NCBI GenBank assembly: GCA_902805475.1
Contig: CADCSX010000023.1
Span: 2,728,001-2,792,000 of the forward strand
Length of the DNA stretch: 64,000 nucleotides
Source: Entonaema liquescens
Taxonomy: Eukaryota; Ascomycota; Sordariomycetes; Xylariales; Xylariaceae
Direction: 5' to 3'
The notes beneath the pieces were generated by a model. The model was not told the origin of the DNA and did no database searches. It worked only from the letters and a program-made list of their open reading frames with translations. Shown in pieces: positions 12,027 to 23,036 of the stretch. Position 1 is the first letter of the stretch; each line of letters starts with the position of its first letter. A program made the position numbers and the translations under genes.

Positions 12027-15000
12027 ATGGCCAAAAAGGCGCGTCAGAGGATAAGCTATGGTTCGTGATTTCTATTAATTTCCTCTTCTTTTTTTTTTTT
12101 TTATTCTTTTTTTTTATAAGTTGACCCTACCTTTTATTAGTCTTCCTCTAACTATACGTTCATGTTGATCTTTGCCCACCCCGCATAAGTTTGAATTGAA
12201 TGGTCACCACCTCATTCATCTTATTATCCACTTCAACTCTATCGTCACGTCTTGTGATATAGTTGAGTGAAATGGACTTAAACAGGGAGATGCCTCTTTT
12301 TTGACTTTTTGTTCTAACAACTATATTTAAACTTATTAGTTCTTGAACTTGATCATTCGTCATCCGGCGGCCATAGACTTGGTGTAAATGGACTTGCAGT
12401 AGACCGAGACAACGCTATCCTGTAAGCTTCCTGCAACCATCATGCGACCACGGTCCGTCCCGTCTATTAACACCTATCACATAGTTATTCCGGAGGTAGA
12501 GATGGAGTTATTTGTGCCTGGGATTTGAACCTTGATCTAAACGGTTATTCTACTTATAACCGCGCGTCCAGCCCAAAACCAAAGCCTCAACCGACTACCA
12601 AATTCCGCGCATCGACCCAAGCTCACACCCACTGGGTTAATGACATTGTCCTCGCTTCCAACAATTCCGCTCTCGTTTCCGCATCCTCCGACTTAACTGT
12701 AAAAGTATGGCGACCCGAACTTGGGGATACCGAACCCCATACCATCGGCCAACATGCCGACTACGTAAAGTGTGTCGCGACGCCGAGCTCCGCAGACTGG
12801 GTTGCATCTGGTGGCCTTGATAGGAAGATCTATCTCTGGGATCTCAATGGCAAAGGGAAGTCCCTAGAAATCGACGTTAGAGGCGAAGATGTTAGCGAGA
12901 AGGCTTCCGTATATGCCATGTGTGTCAACCAGAATATTCTAGCTAGCGGAGGCCCAGAGTCAATAGTACGGTTATGGGACCCTAAGTCGGGGAAGAGGAT
13001 CACCAAATTGGTTGGTCATACAGATAACATCCGTGCGATATTAATGAATGAGGCTGGCGACACCGTCATGACCGCTAGCTCCGACCAGACTGTTAAAGTA
13101 TGGAGCGTCACCGCTGGTAGGTGCATGTACACCCTTACTATGCACAACGACAGTGTCTGGTCATTATTCTCTGAAGATCCCGAACTGGCTGTTTTCTATA
13201 GCAGCGATAGGTCCGGCCTTATTGTCAAGACAGACACGAGGGGGACCGTGGAGATGGACGAAGGCCTATCCGTGGCTGTAGCTCAAGAACATGACGGAGT
13301 TAGCAAACTGGTGGCTTGTGGAGACTACATATGGTCGGCTACCTCCAGTTCCTCTATTAATAGGTGGACGAATGTCGATACTGGTCCCGACGCTCTTATA
13401 CCGGAAGCGTTCAAACATCTACGGGCTATTAACACAGTCTCAAGATCAAGAACGTCAACTACGGCATCAGCTGATGGTCAGGGGAAAACTGAAATCTCGG
13501 CAAAGTCGATATTACGGATTTCCAATACCGCATCCTTCCCACCGGACCTCAATGATCCTTCCGAATCCAATCTGACGACAAGCGCTGCGTCGAGGAAGGG
13601 CTCAGAAATTCTTGGTGATTCCATTGCACCTGTCATTGAACCTATACATCATTTACCGGAAGAAACCATTGAAGGGCAAAATGGATTGGTGAAGCATAAA
13701 CTCCTGAACGACAGGCGACGGGTACTAACGCTTGACACCGCGGGCGATGTATTACTATGGGACCTTATTAAGGTGAGTCCCGTCTGTGAGGTATGAGGGC
13801 GTGACTAATTCGAAGTAGTGCGAGGTTATTCAGAGGTTCGGAAAGAAACACCTTGAAGATGTTGAACCTGAAGTAAATACTTTGGAAGCTGTTGCTCCTT
13901 GGTGCTCTATCGAGACGAGTTCGGGCAATTTAACTGTCATATTGGAACCCTTTAATTGTTTTGACGCCGAGATGTACGCTGATGAGCTCGTACTGTCAGA
14001 ACCCATCGAATTTCGGGAAGATCAGAGAAGTATGATTTACGAGAACTTTAACTACAAGATAGAGACTAACTTGTTTGAAGTAAACCTTGGGAGATGGATT
14101 CTTCGATATTTATTCGCGAAGTTAATTGATGAGGAAATCAAGCGAGACGAGATCCATAGACTAAAACTTAATGAAGGCGTGGAGAGGCGACAGGCAGCTT
14201 CTCGATCAAACCCACCGATATCAATAACTATACCTACTTCAAATGTCCAAGGGTGGCAAATTAGCGACTCTCCAGCGACAACACCAAGAGCGAATGGAAT
14301 TAGTCACCCATTGAGTCCCGGCATGGCGATTGGCGTAGCTACACCCGCTCCCAATCTGGGGATAGGGCCTTCTGAGAACATGGCTGCACCTGTCAGCCCT
14401 CTTGAAAAGCCATCTCAACAGGTAAACCGATCTTCCAGCGAAGACTATTTTTCTAGTGGTATCAGCTCAGCAGACGCCCCTGCAAAAGCGGCGATAAGCC
14501 CAGGAGCAACAGAACAGACACCTGCTAAAGAGGACACGCCGAAGTCTCCAGTAGAGACTAAGGATAAGGAGAAAGAGGTCAAATCCCCTAGCACGCCCTT
14601 CGGTAAGAAGTTTCGGATGGGCATGTCTTTCGGTAGTAAGAAATTGGGAAGATCATCATCTACGAATATTGAGAAGCCCGCCGTTACGGAAGAAAAAACG
14701 GAGGAGAACAAGTCTGAATCATCTTCAAACCACGAGAAAGAAATTGACGACAGCTTCCGCGGTGTTGTCCAGAAGATCCGCAATGACTACGAGAAGCAGC
14801 TATTAGAGACCCCGAATAACCTGATTGAGACGAAGATAACTCCGGCCCTACCTATTGATGCGCCGGTGCTGAAACTACCTCATGGCACGAAAGTTATCAT
14901 CCAAGAAGAAACGTCTGGAGGTAGCGCAAACTTGTATAGAGGTACGGTGATGAGTGTCGGGGTTGATGCGGATATCATCGAAGAGAAAGCCCCTATGTGG

Positions 15001-15552
15001 TTAGGTGAAGTTCTCCTTACGGTATGTGCTACTCTCTGAATACTGTTGAATTGAAGCTGACCCAGATAGAACACGATTCCTCAAAAAGACCCAGTTAAAG
15101 TCTCATTCGTACTGCACCCTTGGAAGGATTCATTGCCCAGCATTGCGACTACAGACGGCAACAATCGCCTCAATGCGAATAGAATGTTGAGGGTGAAGAA
15201 GATCCTGGCCTACGTGGCAGAAAGGATTGATCCGCAGCCTGAAGAGCCCGACCCTGATGCTCTCAAACCCGAGGAGTACTTGGAACTATATTGTAACGAT
15301 CAGGTGTGTACCAACATATATGGTAGTGAAGCTTAAGACGCTAACTCACGGACCTAGTTATTACCAAATACCATGAGCCTTGCAACACTGCGAGCCCACA
15401 TTTGGAAGGGAGGTAGCGATGTAGTCTTGTATTATAAAGCGAACGGTCGAAAGGAGATTCCAAAAGAACTCCCACAACCAACACTTGATGACCCAGCGGT
15501 GTCAGATCCCGGAGGACAGCAGGTAATCCCGCCCATAGCTACTGTAAGTTGA
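12027..15552 (+). CDS. WDR48/Bun107-type WD40 protein, deubiquitinase cofactor
   Basis: Six exons: 12027-12060, 12340-12421, 12485-13772, 13819-15021, 15070-15303 and 15358-15552; 1011 residues with every junction in phase. The N-terminus MAKKARQRISYV...GGHRLGVNGLAVD is found only by using the two tiny 5' exons and matches the start of the WDR48 (UAF1) family. Residues 20-310 form a WD40 propeller (repeats ending LTVKVW, KIYLWD, IVRLWD, TVKVW). A disordered Ser/Pro/Lys linker follows, then the C-terminal DUF3337 region (LYRGTVMSVG...VSFVLHPW). Family members bind and activate ubiquitin proteases (USP1/12/46 in animals, Ubp9 through Bun107 in fission yeast). The first donor, GTTCGT, is weak but gives the right protein. 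The last codons include GTAAGT, so an additional 3' exon is possible. Confidence 0.9.
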
Positions 15553-15788
15553 TGAGTCTGGAATTTGACAAAGAGGGAGGGTATCATCCATTATGTCTAT
15601 GTCCGGTAAATCTAAAAAATGGGGTATTCTCTATCGTCTGTTGTACATACTCTCTCCCGAACCGCCATCTTGAAATGCGGCTACTAGTATATACCCCCTC
15701 GAGTTATATACAGCGAGGTCTGCCCTGTCCAGCCTCGGTTTACCGCATTTACTCATCCGGCCAATGTGTTACGTGGCCATCATGAGTC
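15553..15788. other. convergent 3' spacer
   Basis: Short spacer between the ends of the WDR48 homologue (+) and the mitochondrial carrier (-). Nothing recognisable. Confidence 0.5.
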
Positions 15789-16720
15789 TCACAGAACATT
15801 TCCTTGTAAGGCATTAACGGCCCATTGGTAGCTCCCGAGAAATATAGCACCGCCGGCACTAATCCACATAACTCGAGGCCCTATACCGGCGAAGAAAGGT
15901 CGTATCCCATGGTTCGCTAGTAGATCCTTCAACACGACGAAAACACTCTCGCGCTCCTTGGACAGCATAACCCGGGTTTTGAGCACATCCAATGGCGTCG
16001 TGACGCCTGCTGCCACAGCGCCAGACACACTGCCGTATAACGCGCTTTCGCCAGCGCTCACTTCCACATTACTACTCCCTACACCTTTCCGTCGCCGGCC
16101 CCAACCCTTCAGCGCCTCCCATAGCGGGAACTGTATAACCGTAAACGGTACCTCGCGCATCACGGTAATGCCCCACCCCCGATATAACTCCCGCCACACG
16201 CCCGTAAGCCCTATGCTCCTGTGCTGCGATAGAATCGCGCCCAAAGCCGCGGCACTCGAGCCCCCGTGCAAACCCGCCTGGGCGCGCTGCTTCACGACTT
16301 CGGTGGGCACGCGCACCGCACAGGCCGCGACCTCGCCCAGACTCGCCGCGAGCATATGCTCGACGGGGGCCTCCCAATTCCTGCCTCCCGCCTCTCCATG
16401 TATAAGATCACCACCACGACGACCACCACTCCTCCCCGCAGTAGCAGCAGTAACGCTTCGTTCCTGCCTCCTCTTTGCCAGCACGCCCTTGACGCCCTCG
16501 TACGTGCAGAAGAAGAAGGCGGCGCCGGGCGCGCTGCCGACCACCGCGCTCCCGACGCCCCGGTATATGCCGCGGAAGCCGCCGGAGGAAGAAGCCCTCG
16601 CGCGACTGGAGGCGGGTCTTGAGCGTGTCGAGGGGAAGAGAGAGAGGTCGACGGTGGTGCCGGCTATGCCGCCGGCAAGGAGGGCCGTGGCGAAGGGGGT
16701 TGGATGGGTTGAGGCGACAT
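15789..16720 (-). CDS. mitochondrial carrier, SAM carrier-like, with apparent frameshifts
   Basis: About 310 residues in three tandem mitochondrial-carrier repeats, with the intermembrane loops expected of the inner-membrane S-adenosylmethionine carrier (Pet8/SAMC). Clear motifs are LLAGGIAGTTVDLSLFP (repeat 1), VRVPTEVVKQRAQAG (repeat 2) and TTPLDVLKTRVML (repeat 3). From 16544 downward the frame is intact. Upstream it is broken: the best start (16720, MSPQPIQP) enters the carrier frame only if a base is restored near the G5 run at 16695-16699. The signature LDTLKTRLQ of repeat 1 lies one frame off, entered at the G4 run 16632-16635 and left near 16585-16588. The shifts at 16632-16635 and 16585-16588 cancel, so the carrier frame itself contains no stop. 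Either base-call deletions or a degenerating gene. Divergent from the TilS-like gene. Confidence 0.75.
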
Positions 16721-17226
16721 TGGAGGGAGGGGTTGGATGTTTGGAGAAGGATGGAAGGAAGGTTTAGGGGAGGTATGGAATTGTGTCCTTTGACTAGTTG
16801 TATTATACGGGCATAAGGTAGGTAGGAATATATGTATAAGAAATATCAGGGCCGAAGCCGGCAAAGGACTAGGAGTATAGTAGCGTCCATTGGCTGTGAT
16901 GTAAGGGTTCGGGAAGGTGGGATATTTTATCGAAGAAAACTTATCGGTAATAGTGCATGTAAGCTAAGCTAAGCTACGCTGCGCTTCTAAAATGGCTATC
17001 GATAGTGGGTTGAGACCCCTGGTTAGAGATTATCGATAAAGCTATCGATAAATATAACTAACTACTGGTTATTGTTGTGTAATAGTTCTTGGGGTTATGT
17101 AAAAGTAAGTTTATAATCCATTTTTTCCCTCTTAATTATTTTCATGTGGTTTTCTAGCTACTTCATAATCGTAGCTGGAAAACACAAAGGTAGGCGTATA
17201 ATGGAATGGGCACGATCCACCATGCT
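16721..17226. promoter_or_regulatory. divergent promoter with TATCGATA palindromes
   Basis: A 506-bp spacer between two divergently transcribed genes, both probably serving mitochondria. It holds three copies of the 8-bp palindrome TATCGATA at 16997-17004, 17031-17038 and 17043-17050, and a short tandem of AAGCT/TAAGC units near 16962-16977. The same palindrome occurs 97 bp upstream of the BRX1 start. A regulatory role is inference. Confidence 0.45.
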
Positions 17227-19441
17227 ATGCACACAGGCGCAAAGGCGATTACCGTCCATGAATTCATGGATGCTATGCGCGCCACTTGTACCCCTCGATT
17301 CCCTGAAGCCAGAGGGGTACAGCACCGGCGAGCTGGTAAGTAGAATCATATATTTACCAATAAGTTTCATATATCTAACTGCTCAAATAGCCATAGCCGT
17401 GAGCGGAGGCGTCGACTCTATGGCCCTCGCCTTTCTCTGTTCTCAAGTACGCAAGATAGATCCCGACTTCAAGGTCTCTGATAATCCTGTATCTGGATTT
17501 CGGGCCATCGTTGTCGATCATGGCCTACGTCAGGGTTCTAGGGAAGAAGGTCTCGCCGTCACCCAAGCACTTAGGGACATGGGTTTAGTTGACGAATTAG
17601 CTACTATTAATTGGCACAAGGTACTTGGCGATAGTGAGCTTCCAAAAGACCTGCCTAACTTTGAGAGCGTTGCACGTACTTTACGATATAAGAAGCTGGG
17701 AACTGCGTGCGCCTTTCGCAACATTGGTAGTCTTCTTCTTGCACATCATGAGGATGATCAATATGAGACTATCCTGATGCGTCTATTGCAAGGACATGGC
17801 ATTCGTGGTCTGCGTGGCATGAGGCCAGCCCGGGACATCCCCGAGTGCCATGGCCTGTTCGGTGCTGATAAGAGTGGTTTTGTGGATGACCAAACCCGCA
17901 TCTTTCCTTTCTACAACCTCAAGCCGACTAGGAGGGAGCGGAAGTATATGCGGCGGGAACTTAGGAACACCATAAGCAAACTCATGGCTGAACAAGAAAC
18001 GGATGACTGGGCCTCGGCGGACCTCAACGCGAAGGAATTCTATAAGCCGAAAGACATTCCACGATTCGAGCCCAAAGATCTTGCCATCGAAGATGGTGGA
18101 GTTACCGTTTACCGGCCCCTACTAGGATTCAGCAAGGACCGCCTCATCGCAACTTGTGTAGAGAATAATGTTCCCTGGTGGGAAGATGCCACTAATGCGA
18201 ATCCTAAGCTTACAATGAGAAATGCTGTTAGATACCTACATAAAGGCTACACCCTTCCCAAAGCTCTACAAAAACCGGCTATCCTTGATCTCTCGAAGAG
18301 ATGTGAGCAAAGGGTTCAGGTCCAGGAGGCCGAGGCAGATAGACTACTGAGCCGGACTATTATCCACGACCTCCAGCTACTTTCCGGGACTGTGACGGTA
18401 CAGTTCCCGAAATTGAATCCTCATATGGCGAGGAGAGACTCCCGCTCAGAATTGCGTCACCGAGCACGTTTACTAAAGAAAAGGAAGATTGCTGCTATTC
18501 TTATGCGCAGAATTATCTTGTTAGTTAGTCCGGAAGTACTACCAGTTCTTTCAACTCTGGAGAATCATGTAACACAACTCTTCCCATCTCTCGCTCTTCC
18601 TGAAGAGCTACCATTAACCACGCCTCCAAAAGCATTCAGCATTGCAGGCGTTCATCTTGTACCAGTGGAGTCCGGCCCTGGTGATTCAGCTACTACAAGA
18701 ACAGTGAGCCACCAGCTAAGCTGGTACATTTCCCGCATGCCATACCCATCATCAAAGCCGCCCCCTCGAATTCGCATGTCGTACTGGGCTGTAAAGCGCA
18801 ATAAGAAAGGACGATGGTTAATGTGCGATTGGATGCCATGGTCCTTGTGGGATAATCGATACTGGTTCCATATAAAGCACCGATTTCCCTACCGCGTGCT
18901 CATCCTACCCTTCCTCCAAGAACACGCCAAGAACTTCCGCGAGCAACTTCCACCCGAAGACCAAAAGCTACTAGCTACACTCCTCAAACACTACGCTCCC
19001 GGGAAAGTCCGGTTCACCCTCCCGGCTTTCTACCTCGAGGAACCCCTCAACCTCCTCGACATGGAGAACACCAACCCGCGGCCCAAATACCCGATGATGC
19101 CATGGGCCGGGGAGGATCTGAACGCGTACAGTCGAAACGAGAATGGAGAATGGGAAGCGCCTTCGCTGCATCCCTGGGTCACGGATACTTCTAAGCTGAA
19201 GCTCATTTGCCTCCCTACGCTGGGAATCAATCACCCGGCACTTGATAAGTGGATGGTGTATGAGACTCGATATAGGAAGGTGGATCGGAATACTATGCGG
19301 TTGGCGGGGACTTTCTATAGGGGCTCTTTTGCAGCGCGGCGGTACAGTGCTTACAGCGCTTCCCAGCGCTCTCAGAGCGGGCTAAAGGGGAATTCGCAAA
19401 GGCATTTGGATAGGCGGCGGAGGCACAGCCGTAAAGGTTAA
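17227..19441 (+). CDS. tRNA(Ile)-lysidine synthetase-like PP-loop ATPase
   Basis: Two exons, 17227-17335 and 17391-19441; 719 residues. The 55-bp intron has GTAAGT, a TCTAAC branch site and TAG; the first exon uses a different frame from the long downstream ORF, so the ATG at 17144 is not the start. Immediately after the junction comes the PP-loop AIAVSGGVDSMAL, then VVDHGLRQGSREEG and HHEDDQYETILMRLLQGHG, all hallmarks of the TilS/MesJ family (ATP-dependent lysidine formation at C34 of a tRNA-Ile anticodon). The protein is much longer than bacterial TilS, with a 350-residue C-terminal extension unlike the bacterial tRNA-binding domain. Because lysidine is a bacterial/organellar modification, a mitochondrial role is likely, but no leader was verified. 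Confidence 0.85.
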
Positions 19442-20188
19442 AATGGCCTGGTTTCTTGGATTTGGATGGTATATACATATGTATAATACTGCATATAAAA
19501 AAAATCTCACTATCTTGCTCTCATACTATTCCTTCTGCAACTTTGCGAGGACTATTTCGTTTAGATCTGTTCTTAAAAGACCTTGAGCACATGCTGTATT
19601 TCGACTTGCTTACAAGGGGCGCGATCAAACTACAATTAATTAGTTGGACACACGGATACGACCAACCCTATTTTACTCGAAAGAGGTAGACACTCATACA
19701 CAATCCTCTTAACAATACTAGTTCTTATAGTTATGCCTTATAAAACAATCGATTTGGTATCATGCAATACACAAGTAGCTAACTACCTAGCTTCCAGACA
19801 ATGAGACATGCAAGGTAACCATATACCCTTGTGCAGTCATATAGTACACGGTAATAGCAACAAAGCGAATCCTCCCTTCCTAGACGCCTATCTCTATGAA
19901 TACGAGTCCTGTAAGCAATCCGCTTGAGTAAGTCATCGCGGTTGCGAGTCCATAAACAGATAGGACTGTCCTCATATGTGTGACTTGGAAGTAGAATTAC
20001 GCCGAAAAGTTCTCATCTCGTTTCGTCTCTGCAACTGCAATTCGCCTATCTTCCATGCTTGAACTCTTTCTCGCCTAATGCACGCCAATAATTAGGATAT
20101 ACCTTAGAAGACCTAACGCTCCCTTCCCTTCTCTTCCCTTCTCTTCCCTTCCCTCTCCTTTCCGTTACGAGTTCCGCCCGTCATTCTA
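19442..20188. other. convergent 3' spacer
   Basis: Between convergent genes. No coding signal; a CT-rich tract (CCCTTCCCTTCT-type units) at about 20121-20163 lies just past the stop of the RS-rich gene. Confidence 0.5.
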
Positions 20189-22262
20189 CTAAAACGCCGC
20201 ACCTCCAACGCCCTCGCCCGCAAACTTCTTCACGCTATTCTCGCTCAACTCGATTCTTAGTTCCAGAACCTTGGCCTCCCTTTCAAACTTGTCCCACAGC
20301 GCCAGGCTCTTTCTCAGCTTCTCTTCCTTAACATACTTTTCCGCGCGTAACTTCTCTTCTTCTTCTTTCAATTGCTGTGTGTGGGCTTGGAGTTCGGGCA
20401 TCACGCCTGTTGTCATGGCAAGATAGTGAGGATCCATTTTACCGCCGGGGACAACAGGTGGTAGAGTCGCGAGAAGTTGCTGTGCTAGGCTAGGACGGGT
20501 ACTTTCTGCAGCTGGACCCTTAGGCGGGTTAAAAGGCTTGGCTTGGTTGACGGGGGTGGTGGGAACGGATTGCGAAATCGAGCCTGCGCGCGGGCCGGTG
20601 GGGATAGGATTGGAGATTGTTGTAGCTGAGGCGGAGACGGGGCCTGCAACAGGTGGTAGATTACGACTCTGAATTGTATTACCCCAGCTGGGTCCGCCTC
20701 GACCACCCCGGTTATAACTACCTCCTCGTGAGGGTACATAACCTCTGGGACCTGCTGGCGGGGCGCTAGGGCTGATATCGGGTCGACTTGCTACTGCTGG
20801 AACGGCTGGAGCTGGTCTCGGGGGCGGGCCTATCGCCCCAGCAGACTGGCTCCCATACGCGCGAGTATCTCTGGGACCGGTAGGTGCTCGGAGAGCAGCG
20901 GGCCCACGCGGAGGAGATCTAGGCGGGGCACCAGATTCTTTCGGAGTCCCCTGAGGACTCCGTTCACGAACTGGCACGCCATGAGAAGATCTAGACAAAG
21001 GCCTAGATTGTACGGGAGACTGTGGATGTGAACGTTCGTCGCGACGAGGAGGAAGAGGGTGGGGCGAAGATCGACGGGATGTGTCACGAGACGGAATTGC
21101 TGAAGAGATGGCGGAATCGCGCGGTGGGGAAGGGCGTCTGCTATGTGAAGGACCGTAGCGATCGTCTCGTCGATCCGGGCTGCGGGTGCGGGCTCTGTAG
21201 GTACTCGCTCTCAGGATCGGCGGAGGTGAACGTCGAAGGGGCGATCTTTCTCGGATTCGTTCTCTGTCGAAGGGAGATCTCGATCTCCGTCTGTATGGAA
21301 GACTTGTTAGGGGTATAAGATTAGGATTGTCAATCTGGAGTGGTGGTTGGAACCTTGTGTCATAGCCCCTTCGCGGAGATCGCAAACGATCTCTATCATC
21401 CCGTCTTGGTGAAAACCTGCGCGGCGGTGGACTTCTTCGAGGTGGACTGCGTCGGAGAGGAGACCGTCGTAGTGGGCTTCGGCGGAGACTACGGCTCCTA
21501 TCACGTCGTCTCCAGCTGTCGCCCATATCCCTAGTATCTCGTCGGTCTCTGGAAAGGTCTCGGCGGTAGCGGTCAGCGCTTCGTGAGCGACGTCGTGGGG
21601 ATCGACCGGGCACATAACGGTCGCTGTCTAGAAGGGGCGGGCTACGACCTCTAGGAGGGCTTCTAGCCCGGCGCGGAGAGCGGTTGGAATTGAATGGGCG
21701 GTACGATTCACCAGCGCCATATCTAGTGACCTCTCCGTCATCGTACCTATAGGGATAATATAGTTAGCATCTTGTTGCTTAACATATTTCGAAGTAAGCT
21801 GCGATGGTTAGGCTGAGGTGATCAAGCCCTCATGCTTTACAATTTTATAACAAGAATAACAATGACAATATCGTTCGAGTAAAGAGATTGCTCCTACCTT
21901 CTACTTCGCGAATCGCGATCCATCCCACGACGAACAAACGCGCGGTAGTCGCGTGGATCAGACCGTGGTGCCGATAGAATATCTCCTTGAGAAAACTGGG
22001 TAGAAGAAGAGGTCTTAACTACTTCTAAATGATTCAATGTACGAGATGTGTTTTCCGGAGTATTTTCGGGTTCGGGTTCCTGGTTTGGACCTTGCTGGGA
22101 GTTCTGAATGGCTTGAGGGTTGTTTGGAGGGTTTTGTTGAATAAAATGGGTTGGTAAAGACTGGTGCCAATTGTTCTGTACTGGATTTCTTCGGCGTCTT
22201 GTAGGCCTTGCAGGGGCATCTTTATGATTTCCATTCCCTTTCATTTTGACCAATGGTAGCAC
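20189..22262 (-). CDS. RS/proline-rich protein, frame interrupted near 21719
   Basis: Exon 1 is 22262-21898 (start at 22262, or 22244 MKGNGNHKD) and exon 2 is 21748-20189; the 149-bp intron has GTAGGA and TATAG ends and restores RYDDGEVTR across the junction. About 640 residues. Exon 1 is Gln/Asn/Pro-rich; exon 2 has arginine/serine repeats (RRRSRSADRYRRD, LRRSPLRRSPLRRSP), an RG/GP-rich middle and a C-terminal coiled coil (LKEEEEKLRAEKYVKEEKLRKSL). RS domains are typical of splicing and RNA-binding proteins, but no RRM is visible. After VTRY the frame runs into a TAG (near 21640); the RS frame is regained only with an indel at the ATATAT run 21719-21724. I do not recognise the gene. Confidence 0.6.
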
Positions 22263-23036
22263 GTCGATAGCGGAGGTTTGATATGCCTATCGCCGCCTGT
22301 GCCCACTAGGTCCACTACCTGGTACCTAAACTGAATGCTAACCCCAGGCGAGTAAGGGGTAGCCTTCTAGAACCTAAGCTAACCCCTGGGTTGATTTAGT
22401 AATAAAGTATGAATGGGTGTTAGTGAAGATGAAGAATTGAATGGATGAGATGCACGTTAAAAAAAAAAAGATGCAAATACGCTGTAAAATAGATGGAGCT
22501 TACCGATTCTCTCCAGAATGAGAAAGTTAGAACCTAGGTAGGTAGCTTTCGAATGGAACGGAAGAAAAAGTTGTTTGAAAGAGAACTTTGCAAGGTCTGG
22601 CAGCTGCAACCTACCAAGTAGCTTAAGGTAGGTACGTTGTGGTAACGCTCACAACATATGCAACAGCTACCTACATAGGTACCCTGATTGATACCTTAGG
22701 TAAATACCTCCAAAATAAAATACTTCCAAAATATTTCCAAAATACGCAGGTACTGATAAGAACAACCAATCCATTCGTAGTCTCTCTCCCCCATTCATCA
22801 AGTCTCCTACCTAACTATATCTCTGCTAATTTGCTAATTTGCTACTCAGAAAATGAAAAGGCTACGGAATCGTTGCCTTGTCCGTAACCACCTCTACTAA
22901 ACAAGCATACCCTTTTCGTCTTCATCTTTGCCTTCTTCTTCATCCTTCTTCTTCGCATTCCTCTTCAGCTTGGTATATACACAACTGATGACTCTAGGCA
23001 GCTATAATTCTTCTGAGCTTTCGGAACTTCTCAAAT
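22263..23036. other. intergenic region
   Basis: Contains near-repeats of GCTAACCCC, one as an inverted pair with GGGGTAGC (about 22337-22363) and another near 22378, plus several TAGGTA/TACCTA words. An 82-codon ORF at 22639-22887 has no protein features. Confidence 0.45.

Noticed and set aside
15958..16767. 269-codon plus-strand ORF over the mitochondrial carrier
   Set aside because: Antisense shadow of GC-rich carrier sequence; the minus strand encodes clear carrier motifs.
17144..17226. Upstream ATG MWFSSYF in frame with the TilS-like ORF
   Set aside because: Reading through would keep the intron; the spliced start at 17227 yields MHTGAKAITVHEF joined directly to the PP-loop.
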